DNA of 64,000 nucleotides from Henningerozyma blattae CBS 6284 (GCF_000315915.1 NC_020192.1:496001-560000); one strand, 5' to 3'. Numbered from the stretch's first letter, positions 20,708 through 31,179 are shown. The notes: generated by a model not told the origin, from the letters alone. Numbers and translations are program-made.

Positions 20708-21226
20708 CTCTCTTAATTGTATAAGCTTACTAAATTATTTTTTTCTGGCAGAAATAAAAATTTACAATAATCAAATTTAGTAGAAGCAGAATATAGGCGT
20801 AAATCAAATCTGGACAAAGTTTTAGAAATAGCAACTCTTATATAGCACCCTTCGTTCCTTTTATTCCGAGAAAGATTCTTACATTCTTGTCACATTCCTG
20901 GTTTACTGCGTTGTTTTCTGGGGCGTTTCTGTCACATTTTTTGTCACATTTTTACTTCTTAAAAGGGATATAAATACGTCATATAAATAAATAGCACCAT
21001 CGTTGGCTATATATAATAGCAAGAATTTAATTTTTTATAAAATATACCTGTTAATATACTTCTGAAGTCTATAAAAGGTATAAATATATAATTGCTTGAT
21101 AAATATAATTACAATATAGGTATTTATAAAAATTTCGTCAATCGTATTCTTGGTATGAAATGCAATGGACTTGCTCTAGTCACAAAATCATCAATAATGA
21201 TAGGTTGGCGACGTATATCTTGAATC
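20708..21226 (-). promoter_or_regulatory. ERG1 promoter / PBP1 3' region
   Basis: 519 bp. TGTCACATT occurs three times on the plus strand, at 20888-20896, 20930-20938 and 20942-20950, 180-245 bp upstream of the ERG1 start. No exact Upc2/Ecm22 sterol element (TCGTATA) was seen. TATATAA-type boxes are present near 20838-20844 and 20974-20987. Confidence 0.5.
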
Positions 21227-24142
21227 CTAATGGTGCATATTATTATTACTGTTACTCTTATTATTGTTGTTATTACCATTACCATGGTTATTATTAGTAT
21301 TGTTGTTAGCATAGTGATGATGATTATTGTGGCCATGATTATTGTTATTATGATGATGATAGTTCTGCCTGTAATTATTTCTTCCACCTGGACCTGCATC
21401 GCCACCTCCAACCACCATAGTTTGGAAAGGTATTGGTGCTGGATATCCAAATCCACCCAAAGGAGCGGCATTTGGAGCAGTGTTCATATAAGCTGGTTGA
21501 AAATGGCCTGGTGTTGGTTGTGGTGATTGACTACCACTTATATCGTCGTTGCTACCTATCATGCCCATCATTTGAGGCATACCTGGATAAAACATCGGTT
21601 GAGGTTGGAACGGCATATACATGCCCATATTACCCATCATAGGTCCAGGTGAGCCTTGGGATCCAATTGGAAATCTAACCATATTGCCCATAGCGACACC
21701 CATTTGAGAATTAGCTGCTGCTGCTGCTGCTGCTGCATTCATCGAGTTCATATGACGTTGTTGTAATCTCATTTGAGCTCTTTGAATAACACTTCTTTCT
21801 TCAGGGAATAATGATTTATAAGATTGATCGACTGTGCTTTCCCATGTTGGAGCAGTGAAATAAGGTTTTTCAATTAAGAAAGGTTCCATAACCTTTGTAT
21901 CTTCATTGCCAGTAGAAGTTTTTTGAGTTTTTTGCTTTGCAATTTTTTCATCATAAGACTCCTTTGATTTTGTAAAGAAATTAAAGTTCTTGGAAAACAA
22001 TTTTTTCTTATTTGCATCAGCCTGTGGAGGCTTTGAGCCAAAGAATGACCCCATATGATTACGTCTTCTTGAGGATGTATTGATTCTAGATGAAGCAGGT
22101 GAATACATTGAAGTTTGACCTTGTGAATGAATTCTTGAGTTACCAGAACTTCTAGTGTTGCTGTTTATATTGCTATTATTCATGTTATAATTGTTACTGA
22201 TATTAGTATTGTTGATGTTGTTAATATTATTCAAATCATTTTTATTTTGTGGAGAGTTATTGATATTATTGTTATTGTTATTATTATTTTGTTGTTTTGT
22301 CTTTGAATTTGATCTTGATTGGAATGTTGAGCTACTGTTTGATAATGAAGATGAATCTTGTTTAGATGTTTTCTTCATATCTTCTGGTACAGCATAAGGA
22401 ACTTTCAGATTTTGAGAGAAATTTTTAAATGCCTCAATTTGAGCATCTTTCTTTTTGAAATTAATAGAGTCTAATGATATTGGGATATTTGAACCATGAA
22501 TGCCTGGTTTACCAGAAGATGGTGGCTTAACTGGTTTGTTCAGTTTGCTTGGGAAGGTCATCTGAGTTTTAGTGATCGGATTTTTCTCCTTTTCTTGAGT
22601 TTTACCATTTGGTTTAGTCTCACTATCTTTACTTGTACTAGTGGTAGCAGTAGTGGAAGAAGTGTTTGCAGGAGTAGTAGCCTTCTTCAAAGGTGGAGAG
22701 GCAATTGGGGCACCAGAAATGGCTGTTGCTTCTGTGTTATTTGGTTGTTTTGTTTTAATATGTGGTTGTTGTGGTTGGGAAGTAAAGTTTTTCACAGTTT
22801 TCTTTGATGTACTTGAAGAAATAATAGCAGGATCCATGTTATGGGGTTCATTTCTTAATGTAGGTGGAATATATCTGGAAGGTTTTTGTGGAGTTGGCTT
22901 GGCATTTGTCTTTAAGGCAGCTAATAATTCGTCACCTCTTCTGTCAACACCAGAATATAAATCTTCTTCATCCATACCAGAATCATCGATGATAATACCT
23001 CTATCTTCAGCCAAGTGAATATTACCCGAAGTACCTTGAGATTCAATTTCTTTTGCAATTCTTTCAGCTTCTTTTAATCGAGTTGCATAATTAGGATCAT
23101 TTTTATTAATCTTTGTAGTGTAAAAATGTTCATCAAAACTTGATGTAACGCCGAATTTCTTTTCATTAACTGCAAATTGATCCCAAGTATATGAAGATTC
23201 TTCTAAAGTTAGACCCTCGCCGCCATTGTTTAAGTTATTAGAAGATAAATCGGAATTATCTGGAGTCCATCTTTGTAATTCACGTTGTTTGATTGGCATA
23301 CCGGTCTTGGAGATATCAACATCTGTTTTAAATCCGGCCCCATTGGAGTTATTGTTATTGGTGGTTCTAGTATTGTTGTTGTTATTCTTAGAAATCCCTT
23401 TTGTAGCGTTGGAATTATTTACAGAGGCAGGCATAGGGTTATTCTTCGTAGAAGTAAGAGTAGCTACAGGAGTGGATATCTTAGTATTCACTTTGGAAGC
23501 TCCAGTCAAAGTAGTGGCGGCTGAAGGTGTTGCTGCAATCGGTGTTGAAGATGTTGATGAGGTGGTGGTAGTAGCAGCAGAAGCAGATGGAGAAGATTCA
23601 GATGAAGCAATTGCAGAGTTTGTAGCATGAGTAGTTGAATTTGAGGCAGAAGAAGGAATAGCAAAATTAACGTTATCCAACTTCAAGTCGGCTACATCTT
23701 TACCTGACAATAATAAAGTTTCAGAGTCATCTTCTAAGGCATTGGTGGTTGTCGAAGCAGTACCTTTATTTTTAAAAGTTGAGTCAATAATTTTGGGGTA
23801 CTTCAAAATAATGCTAATCCCTTGTTTTGATTCCAGGTCACATGCAATTAAAATACCAGAATATTTAATGCCAGAAGTTGTTGTGGCAACAACATTAGAC
23901 CCAATACTGTTGACTAAAAGGTAGTCTTGTCTATCATCGAAGTTCTTGGTGGTATCACTATTTTCAAAAAATAAGGATGCTGAGTTATTAGACGAATTAT
24001 TCGATAAAGATGAAGATGAAGTCTTGCTATTAGAGTTGTTGTTTGATCTAAATTTAGTACCATTGGTAGAATTTAAAGTAGATGAAGGTTTTTCGATTGA
24101 GCCAGCCTCTTTCTTCTTTTGATTAAAAGAACCACCTTTCAT
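21227..24142 (-). CDS. PBP1: Ataxin-2 homologue, Pab1-binding protein
   Basis: Encodes 971 residues from the ATG at 24142; the frame continues upstream only from a TTG. S. cerevisiae Pbp1 is 722. It regulates mRNA polyadenylation and stress-granule assembly, and restrains TORC1 on respiratory media. The Lsm domain is at about 60-140 (FDDRQDYLLVNSIGSNVVATTTSGIKYSGIL, cited piecewise). The LsmAD domain is at about 310-420 (SYTWDQFAVNEKKFGV, IAKEIESQGTSGNIHLAEDRG, DLYSGVDRRGDELLAAL). A PAM2-like region with EPFLIEKPYFTAPTWEST is near 745-765, then a Met/Pro/Gly-rich low-complexity region. The extra length is Ser/Thr/Asn inserts, and the last 45 residues are nearly all Asn and His. Confidence 0.95.
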   Translation of the reverse strand: MKGGSFNQKKKEAGSIEKPSSTLNSTNGTKFRSNNNSNSKTSSSSLSNNSSNNSASLFFENSDTTKNFDDRQDYLLVNSIGSNVVATTTSGIKYSGILIACDLESKQGISIILKYPKIIDSTFKNKGTASTTTNALEDDSETLLLSGKDVADLKLDNVNFAIPSSASNSTTHATNSAIASSESSPSASAATTTTSSTSSTPIAATPSAATTLTGASKVNTKISTPVATLTSTKNNPMPASVNNSNATKGISKNNNNNTRTTNNNNSNGAGFKTDVDISKTGMPIKQRELQRWTPDNSDLSSNNLNNGGEGLTLEESSYTWDQFAVNEKKFGVTSSFDEHFYTTKINKNDPNYATRLKEAERIAKEIESQGTSGNIHLAEDRGIIIDDSGMDEEDLYSGVDRRGDELLAALKTNAKPTPQKPSRYIPPTLRNEPHNMDPAIISSSTSKKTVKNFTSQPQQPHIKTKQPNNTEATAISGAPIASPPLKKATTPANTSSTTATTSTSKDSETKPNGKTQEKEKNPITKTQMTFPSKLNKPVKPPSSGKPGIHGSNIPISLDSINFKKKDAQIEAFKNFSQNLKVPYAVPEDMKKTSKQDSSSLSNSSSTFQSRSNSKTKQQNNNNNNNNINNSPQNKNDLNNINNINNTNISNNYNMNNSNINSNTRSSGNSRIHSQGQTSMYSPASSRINTSSRRRNHMGSFFGSKPPQADANKKKLFSKNFNFFTKSKESYDEKIAKQKTQKTSTGNEDTKVMEPFLIEKPYFTAPTWESTVDQSYKSLFPEERSVIQRAQMRLQQRHMNSMNAAAAAAAANSQMGVAMGNMVRFPIGSQGSPGPMMGNMGMYMPFQPQPMFYPGMPQMMGMIGSNDDISGSQSPQPTPGHFQPAYMNTAPNAAPLGGFGYPAPIPFQTMVVGGGDAGPGGRNNYRQNYHHHNNNNHGHNNHHHYANNNTNNNHGNGNNNNNKSNSNNNMHH

Positions 24143-24984
24143 GATTAAGGATAATTTAGGTAAAAAAATATTCAAGCGTGATTTCAGAGAAAAAAAAAAT
24201 ACGAACAAATACAATAATCAGCCAATTAAACAATTAGGTGTATTTAATATTAAATTAATGGGTGGGTATATTTAATCTAACGGTAAACTTCCTTTGTTCA
24301 CGTTGTTTTATATTTTTTTCTCCTCTAAACAATGAAATAATGGAAAAAAAATAAAACTGGGGTAAAATCAAAGTGAATCAACGACTAAAAATGGAGCGTA
24401 ACTATGCTAATCAAAGTTGCTACACGTAGTATGATAATCGTAAAAAGCCCAATAATTTTTCACACACCTATCAAATGTGAATTTACACTTTAATTGTGTA
24501 TTTTTGTTTTTGATCTTAATGTGTCTTACTTGAAAAATAAATGGGTTTAATTTTTTAGGTTGATGAAGTTTCCATTTCCATTTTATCTGATTCTATTCTG
24601 TTTTAATTTTTCTCGTCCGCCTTTCGTCGCTGTTTATCCAAAGCAGAAACCATCAGCAAGCTGTGAAAATTCAATGATAGCTTTGTGCCGGCTTGAATGT
24701 GCTGGTGTAGTAATATCGGAAATGTCATTTGCCATTTGGTGCCAAAATATTCGCTAAATAGTCACTATGTTATATAGTATTCCGTAATTTGCCTGGAGAA
24801 TCAGATGAGTTCTACCTGAAACGGATCTACTATTATTTGGTATCAATTGTCTACATATTGTCATGATTGATTCGTGTGAAATGATAATAAACCTCTAGTG
24901 GTAGTAAAGTTATTGCATTCCAGGTTATAAATGCGTTTAGATGGGTATGCTATGCAGGTGTTTGAGTAATTATGAAAAGGTAGG
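24143..24984. promoter_or_regulatory. PBP1 promoter / OKP1 3' region
   Basis: 842 bp between two minus-strand genes. AT-rich near PBP1, more balanced near OKP1. Only chance ORFs of about 65-70 codons are present. Confidence 0.5.
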
Positions 24985-26376
24985 TTATGATGGTGAATTG
25001 GTTGCGGAGGAATCAGGTGGGCTATCCTCTTGACTTGGGACATGATGCACCCGTAACGACTGTTCGATCTCATGCAGTTTGGATACAGTTAAAAAATTGT
25101 CTATACTTTGAGATAGCGTCGTTTGCACTCGATTAAGCGATTTTAGGGACGGGAGATACTTTTGAACATCTTCAATATCAATAGTGTTGTTCATAGCCAT
25201 GTCCATGCCCAAATGGTTGGACCTATTCATTTGCAACCCAAAATCACGAACGTCTTTATCATACTGAGAGTAATTCGAGGTTTTATTAGCCAACTGATTG
25301 GTAGATTCAGTCGCGGTAGTTATACTTCCAAGTCCAAACTCCTTCTCCATGGCCTTATTTAATGAGGGGTGGATAATATCTTTTGTTAAACTGTTTTTTA
25401 TTTTTTCTTTGTTCTTTGATTTGTAATTTTCAATTAGTTCAGCAACTTTTTCTGTTTGGTTGCTTTCATTTTGTAATAAAACTTCCAACTTTTCACCTCT
25501 TTCTAATTCTTTAGAAAGCTTCTCTTGCAAAAAGACACGCTTTGAAATAACGTAATTTGAATCAGTATCCAATTCATTTAGTTTTGTTGGAAATTTGGAT
25601 TCTTTCAATTGCTTTTTAATTTTCTTTATAATATCATCCATTATACTATATTTACTCAATTTAATTTCGTTAATGTAACGGTTTCTAGTATCAGAAGCAT
25701 TATACAAAGGTTCATTTTTCTTTATAGAATATTTGTCTCTCTCTACCAAGTAAGCAACTTTATTGATTTCCGATTCATATTGTTTAAAAATATATTCAAT
25801 AGATAGGCTTGCATTTTCTTGTAATAGATTTTTAATTGAATCAATAAATTCCTTTGATGGAGCATCCCATTTTCGAACTCTAGTAGTTTTAGGCAATCGA
25901 GCATCATATTCCTGGGCAATTATCTTTTTAAAATCCCAAAATTCTTCATGATATTTAGTTGTTTGTTTGATATTAGATCTCTTTTTACGTTGATTCTCGC
26001 TATTAGATTTTGTATTACTTCTCCAATCACTTAATTCATATCTCTTTCTCTTCCTTTTTGTTCCAATTATTCCTTCAGATGATTGTGGTACATATCCCAG
26101 AACCATTTCAGAATCTTCTTCAATCCATTGGTTTTCTTCTTCATATCCAATTACGTGCTGAGACTCATCAATATCATCGTTGGTATCTTCAGCATCGCTT
26201 TCTTCTCCATCTCTAGATTCAGTATCAGTGTCTACTTGGGATGTATCTGAATCTGTTTCATGAGCTATATATTCATCATTTGAATTTTGCTCTCGTCCTG
26301 ATATCTCATCGCTTAGATCAGAATCGTTAAATTCATCTAGAAACAAGTGTTTTTTTGGTTTTTCTGTATCTTCCAT
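24985..26376 (-). CDS. OKP1: COMA kinetochore complex subunit Okp1 (CENP-Q homologue)
   Basis: Encodes 463 residues (S. cerevisiae Okp1: 406). With Ame1, Ctf19 and Mcm21 it forms the inner-kinetochore COMA complex that links centromeric nucleosomes to Mis12. The N-terminal 100 residues are strongly acidic and disordered (DSDTSQVDTDTESRDGEESD). A basic patch follows (GTKRKRKRYELSDWR, KKRSN). The conserved region starts at FWDFKKIIAQEYDARLPK near residue 147. The central coiled coil spans about 230-340 and includes KKIKKQLKESKFPTKL and SKRVFLQEKLSKELERGEKLEVLL, ending in HPSLNKAMEKEFGL. PBP1-OKP1-RNR order is that of S. cerevisiae chromosome VII. Confidence 0.9.
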   Translation of the reverse strand: MEDTEKPKKHLFLDEFNDSDLSDEISGREQNSNDEYIAHETDSDTSQVDTDTESRDGEESDAEDTNDDIDESQHVIGYEEENQWIEEDSEMVLGYVPQSSEGIIGTKRKRKRYELSDWRSNTKSNSENQRKKRSNIKQTTKYHEEFWDFKKIIAQEYDARLPKTTRVRKWDAPSKEFIDSIKNLLQENASLSIEYIFKQYESEINKVAYLVERDKYSIKKNEPLYNASDTRNRYINEIKLSKYSIMDDIIKKIKKQLKESKFPTKLNELDTDSNYVISKRVFLQEKLSKELERGEKLEVLLQNESNQTEKVAELIENYKSKNKEKIKNSLTKDIIHPSLNKAMEKEFGLGSITTATESTNQLANKTSNYSQYDKDVRDFGLQMNRSNHLGMDMAMNNTIDIEDVQKYLPSLKSLNRVQTTLSQSIDNFLTVSKLHEIEQSLRVHHVPSQEDSPPDSSATNSPS

Positions 26377-26755
26377 ATGTCAAAAATTGAAAAAAAAAAT
26401 ATCTTTGATAATAGAAAAGTTTTTGTTATTTTATCTTATTTTTTGGTTAGTTTAATATTATTGTTTTAAATAGCAAATGATTTACAGAATGCTAGTATAT
26501 AGAAATATGTAAAGATTTCGTGTGTATTTACTTTTATGTTTGATTTGGTTAACATCCGTCGGACATAATTTTTAAAACGGAAAACACCGACACGTAAAAA
26601 GATGAGTTTATATATACATATCATGTATATATATAATTAAATATACATGTAAATATAAAAAAAAAAAGATGATGTTATAGGTATTTGATATTTATTATAT
26701 ATTCAATGTATAATGTAAAATGCATGCAAATGTGCAGTAGGAAAATACGGATTGT
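26377..26755. promoter_or_regulatory. OKP1 promoter / RNR2 3' region
   Basis: 379 bp. Contains an alternating TATATACATATCATGTATATATATA tract around 26610-26635 (cited approximately; partly palindromic) and a poly-A run at about 26659-26667. Confidence 0.45.
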
Positions 26756-27967
26756 TTAGAAAGAATCGTCGAAAGCCATGGCACCACCAGTTTCTTTGTT
26801 GGAAGAAACAGCCATAACAGAAGCCTTTTGATAATCAGAGACTCTCTTTTCAAAGAAATTGGTCTTACCAGCTAAGGAAATGTTTTCCATGAAATCAAAT
26901 GGGTTTTCAACATTGTAAACCTTTGGATTACCGAAGGCAATCAATAATCTGTCAGCAACAAATTCGACATATTGGTTCATCAAATCAGCATTCATACCCA
27001 ATAATGCAACTGGTAAAGCATCTCTGAAATAACCCTTTTCAATTTCAACAGCTTCAGTAACAATTTTTTCAACAATTTCTGGCTTAATTTTGTTTTCTAA
27101 GTGAGAGAATAACAAACAAGCAAAATCAGTATGTAAACCTTCATCTCTACAAATCAATTCATTTGAGAAAGTTAAACCTGGCATTAAACCCTTCTTCTTT
27201 AACCAGAAAATAGCAGCGAATGACCCAGAGAAGAAAATACCTTCAATAGAAGCAAAGGCAACTAATCTTTCAGCAAAAGTAGCATCTTCAGCATTAATCC
27301 ATCTTAAAGCCCAGATAGCCTTTTCTTTAATTTGTGGGATAGTTTCAATAGCGTTAAATAAGAAAGTAGATTCTCTTGGATCCTTAATATATGTATCAAT
27401 CAATAAAGAATAGGTTTCAGAATGGATATTTTCAATCATAATTTGGAAACCGTAGAACATCTTAGCTTCTGGAACTTGTACTTCGACAGAGAAATTTTCC
27501 ACTAAGTTTTCATTGACAATACCATCAGAAGCAGCAAAGAAAGCCAAAACTCTTGAGATGAAAAATCTTTCATTTGGAGTCATTCTATTATTCCAATCAT
27601 GTAAATCCTTTGATAAATCAATTTCTTCGGCAGTCCAGAAAGAAGCTTCAGCTCTCTTATAAGCTTCATAAATATCTGGGTATAATATTGGGTAGATAAT
27701 CTTTCTCTTTTTATCTTTATTTAGTAAAACTTCATTCTTTTCCAGATCTTTTAAATGTTTTCTGTGAACCTTATGAGAATGGATGAAATTTCTGTATTCA
27801 ACAGCTTGTTGAGATAATCTCAATTCTAATTGTTCATTAGCTTCTTTGTTACCTTCTTTGATAGCTTGTAATTTTTTGTTCAAATCTTTTTCAGAAGATA
27901 AAGAAATGTCTAATTGAGATAAGGAAGCAGCAGCTTCTTTAGATGGAGTTTCCTTTGGTAAAGTCAT
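26756..27967 (-). CDS. RNR2: Ribonucleotide reductase small subunit, catalytic (beta)
   Basis: Encodes 403 residues (S. cerevisiae Rnr2: 399). It houses the diiron-tyrosyl radical cofactor that drives reduction of NDPs to dNDPs by Rnr1. All six iron ligands are present: D148 (AASDGI), E179 and H182 (ENIH), E242 (IEGIFF), and E276 and H279 (RDEGLH). The radical tyrosine is Y186 (SETYSLL). The C-terminal peptide AMAFDDSF is the Rnr1-docking tail. The N-terminal 60-residue extension, with heptad-like charged residues, is typical of eukaryotic R2. It lies head-to-tail with an RNR4-like gene 1.26 kb upstream; in S. cerevisiae RNR2 and RNR4 are on different chromosomes. Confidence 0.97.
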   Translation of the reverse strand: MTLPKETPSKEAAASLSQLDISLSSEKDLNKKLQAIKEGNKEANEQLELRLSQQAVEYRNFIHSHKVHRKHLKDLEKNEVLLNKDKKRKIIYPILYPDIYEAYKRAEASFWTAEEIDLSKDLHDWNNRMTPNERFFISRVLAFFAASDGIVNENLVENFSVEVQVPEAKMFYGFQIMIENIHSETYSLLIDTYIKDPRESTFLFNAIETIPQIKEKAIWALRWINAEDATFAERLVAFASIEGIFFSGSFAAIFWLKKKGLMPGLTFSNELICRDEGLHTDFACLLFSHLENKIKPEIVEKIVTEAVEIEKGYFRDALPVALLGMNADLMNQYVEFVADRLLIAFGNPKVYNVENPFDFMENISLAGKTNFFEKRVSDYQKASVMAVSSNKETGGAMAFDDSF

Positions 27968-29230
27968 TATGCTGTGAGTTATATATGTGAGTTGGGAAAA
28001 GAATGGATTGATACTTTATTGTTAATAAATATACAACTGAAAAAAATATAAAAAATTATAACGAAAAGTCAATTTAATAAAAAAAATAAGATCTTTATAT
28101 AATAATATAATCCGATGAGAAGAATTGTAATATCAGAACAAAGAACAGTAGGCAAAAGAGAAGACTTGTAAAGGGGAGGAAAAACGATGCAAGAATGGTG
28201 AAGAGAAATCATGTAGGCAAGTAAAAAGGAAATGAAAGAGAAATCATGTAGGCAAGTAAAAAGGAAATGAAAGAGGAATCAAGAATGAAGGGGACCTTAG
28301 GAATGTAGGAAGGCAGAATACAAGCTCGAGACGTGAATTGTCAACAAAGTTAGGTGTTAAGCCTGTAAACTGGACACCCAAACTATTAAAGACAGAAGAA
28401 GAAACACGACAATAAAGAATTCAAACTTCCTGCCTGAGTAAAAACTGTGTTAACTACAAAAAATGGAAGCGACAACAAGAAAAAAATACGTAAATAATAC
28501 GGTCACTATTGAATTCAAGCCTAAAATTGCTTTGTGTGTAAAGTAAAGTTTAGAACCACAGCAAAAAAAAGAGAATAAAAAACTGGAGATGGATATATTG
28601 AGAATTTCTAAGAGATATGAAAAAAATTTTTCATATGGTTAATAAGATGCATTGCATGTAAAACACGTAAATACAGTTCTAAGAAAATAATGCAGCAAGA
28701 CAACTGACAAACTCCTGCAGTCCAGATTAGGTATCAACATTCTTCGTGTACTAAAACGGATAGACTACAAGTTTTTCTATGCAACTCCCCTGTTAACTTT
28801 TCTCCAGCTTTAAAGAGAAGGCTTTGAATCTGTTAGCAGATCAAGAATGCTTCAAGTTAAAATTTACAAGATGGAAAGTCCATGCCCAGAAAATGGCATT
28901 GGTAAGATTAGTAATAGTTGTTCATAGTTAACAGGAAAAACGGAAATACAAGATCCGTCTCCGCGGAAATATCTTAAAGAGGAAACCAGTTTCGGCAAGA
29001 GAATGTGTTGTCCTTTTCGGTCTAATTATTATATTAAGAGAAAAGACGAAAAGGGTATTATTAGAGATATTGTCATAGAGATTAAAAAATTAAAGTGGTT
29101 GTAAATAGAAAACTGTTATAACGATTTATTTAAGAGTTTAGATAGTTTAGTATAAACATGACTGTAAACGGTATATGTAGAGAGATGTGAGATTGATGAA
29201 ACATGTGTGCAAATATTGGAAGGATGCAAT
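27968..29230. promoter_or_regulatory. RNR2 promoter / RNR4-like 3' region
   Basis: 1.26 kb, purine-rich on the plus strand. It contains a perfect 35-bp tandem duplication at 28202-28271. I found no full Rfx1/Crt1 X-box (GTTGCCATGGCAAC type), which controls RNR genes in S. cerevisiae. Confidence 0.5.
28202..28271. repeat. Perfect 35-bp tandem duplication
   Basis: Two identical units, 28202-28236 and 28237-28271, each starting AGAGAAATCATGTAGGCAAG, followed by a partial third unit (AGAGGAATCAAG). It lies about 235 bp upstream of the RNR2 start codon. Confidence 0.95.
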
Positions 29231-30289
29231 TTAGAAGTCTTCATTAAATGCGAAGGCGTCATCAGCCTTAGCCTTGTTTTCCTTTTCAGCCTTGGCCATG
29301 TCACCAGCCTTTTGGTAGTCAGAAACTTTCTTTTCGAATGAATTAGATTGACCTGGTAATTCAACACCTTCCATGAATGGGAATGGGTTAGAAGCATTGT
29401 AGTGTTTTTCGTTACCGAAGGATTCTAAGATGGTATCAGCTACTACTTCAATGAATAGGTCCATGTCTTTCTTAGACAAACCGATCTTTTCAACCAAGAA
29501 TAAATCATCGTAAGCCTTCTTTTCCAATTCGACAGCTTCTGTGACGATTCTTTCAATAATCTTGGCATTTGGTTTGTTTTTCAAATGAGCAAACATTAAA
29601 GCTTGGAAATCAGTATGCATAGTGTGATCCTTAAACATCTCCACGTTCATCTTGTTGAAGCCAGGTAAGATGTCTTTAGATTGTAAATAGAAGGCAGAAA
29701 CGTAACCAGTTAAGTTGAATAAACCCTGTAAGGCAGCAAATGCAACCAATTTTTCAGCGTATAAGGAATCTTCGCCAAACCAGGTTTCATTGTAAGCCAT
29801 CTTAGCCTTGATATTGGAGTTGTCCTCAATGGATTCGAACATGGTAACTCTAGTTTTTTCATCTTTGATTAAAGCGTCGATAGCCAAAGAATAAACTTCA
29901 GCATGGATATTATCAACCATAATTTGGAACCCATAGAAACATTTAGCTTCTGGAATTTGAACTTCAGCACTTAATAATTCAGTTAAGTTTTGATCGATGA
30001 AATCTTGTGACATAAAAACGGCTAGTAATCTAGTAATGAATTCTTTTTGATCCTTGGTAATAGCACCTTCGGAATTCCATTGTTCAATATCTTTGGAGGA
30101 ATCCATTTCTTCAGCGGTCCAGAAATTGGCTTCACGTTTCTTATAAGCATCATAAACTTCATGGTATTTAATAGGGAAAAGAACAAAACGACGCTTGTTT
30201 TCAAACAAAATAGCTTCATCTTTTTCCATTTCCTTTAATTTGAAACGGTGGACTTTTTGAGATTCTAGGAATTCTGCACGAGATTGCAT
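29231..30289 (-). CDS. RNR4: RNR4-like ribonucleotide reductase small subunit, degenerate iron site
   Basis: Encodes 352 residues (S. cerevisiae Rnr4: 345) and lacks the 50-residue N-terminal extension of RNR2, as Rnr4 does. Rnr4 is a non-catalytic beta' partner that folds and loads iron into Rnr2. Aligned to RNR2 of this window, the ligand glutamates are changed to D126 (DNIH), Q188 (LQGLF) and H222 (KDHTMH). The two histidines (H129, H225) and the tyrosine (Y133) remain. The first ligand region (MSQDFIDQNL) is one residue shorter, so the Asp is uncertain. The docking tail is DAFAFNEDF. The ligand losses differ from the His-to-Tyr and Glu-to-Arg changes of S. cerevisiae Rnr4, so orthology is by position and length rather than by shared degeneracy. 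A weak GGTTGCCG X-box half site lies at 30649-30656. Confidence 0.88.
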   Translation of the reverse strand: MQSRAEFLESQKVHRFKLKEMEKDEAILFENKRRFVLFPIKYHEVYDAYKKREANFWTAEEMDSSKDIEQWNSEGAITKDQKEFITRLLAVFMSQDFIDQNLTELLSAEVQIPEAKCFYGFQIMVDNIHAEVYSLAIDALIKDEKTRVTMFESIEDNSNIKAKMAYNETWFGEDSLYAEKLVAFAALQGLFNLTGYVSAFYLQSKDILPGFNKMNVEMFKDHTMHTDFQALMFAHLKNKPNAKIIERIVTEAVELEKKAYDDLFLVEKIGLSKKDMDLFIEVVADTILESFGNEKHYNASNPFPFMEGVELPGQSNSFEKKVSDYQKAGDMAKAEKENKAKADDAFAFNEDF

Positions 30290-31179
30290 TTCGATGTGGT
30301 ATATATTATTGGTGGCGACGGTATTCAGATGGAAGTCTCTTTGGGAAGATGGCTATAGTGAGTTGATTATCTTATAATACAAATATAATACTAAAAGAAA
30401 CAAGCATAAATTTCACAAGATGCTATGATCCTTCATATCCACCCCTTTATATAATCAAATTATAGTTTTTTTTCTTTTCAATTATCCATTACGAAATTTC
30501 CTTCAAATTTCAAATTTTGATACTCCCAAAAGGAATGCGATGTCCAGATCGTGCAAGGGAAAACATGGAAAAGTAAAAAAATTTTCAGACTAGGGGACAC
30601 TCCTTAGAAAACACCCGAGAATAACCAGAAAGGGACACCCAGGAATGTGGTTGCCGTTTCTAGCCTTCGCCATTTTTCTCTATCCATATAGTATGGTTTG
30701 TAATGACAAAATATAATGTATTGGCATTACGAATATTACTACTACGCCAAAACACGTCAACATAGGAGCAGTCTCTAAAGTAAATTTGATTAGATACAGT
30801 GGAGGGCAAGAATGTTGGAGCCATTGTGCAGACGTTTTTTGCTTTGTAAAAACTGGATTTGTAGCTGGAACTGTAGTCCGTGTTGTCCAGATTATTGAGT
30901 AGTAGGAACTGGAGTTAACCAGAAGGGAAAAGGCTGAGCTAAACTATTGTAGATTTTTTGATTGGAGTCTAGAATAAGAGCCTATACAGTGTAAAGAGCC
31001 AAGTCTATACCGCGTTGTTTATACAATACAGGGGACGAAAAAAAAATTTCATTTGTTGATACATTGACGTTTGTTATAATACTATTGTTTACTTTTTCAA
31101 AGCTTTCTTTATTGACGTTTCAGTTAGAAGTATTTTATTCTATACAATTGGTAAGAAAAGTAAACTAGCTTATCAGCAA
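30290..31179. promoter_or_regulatory. RNR4-like / MSM1 divergent promoter region
   Basis: 890 bp between two divergent starts. Contains the GGTTGCCG half site (30649-30656) and two CACCC cores (about 30612 and 30636). No ORF of interest. Confidence 0.5.

Noticed and set aside
20855..20950. CDEIII-like TTCCGAGAAAG upstream of ERG1
   Set aside because: The core is not TTCCGAAA, the flanking DNA is not AT-rich enough for CDEII, and no RTCACRTG partner was found.
21124..21642. Minus- and plus-strand ORFs over the PBP1 3' end
   Set aside because: Shadows of the Asn/His-rich PBP1 C terminus; compositional artefacts.
24143..24214. N-terminal extension of PBP1 by 24 residues
   Set aside because: Begins at TTG; Pbp1 proteins start MKG, matching the ATG at 24142.
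24305..24320. ARS consensus TTTTATATTTT upstream of PBP1
   Set aside because: Exact 11-mer match, but such matches are frequent in this composition (another near 63026), so no origin can be called from sequence alone.
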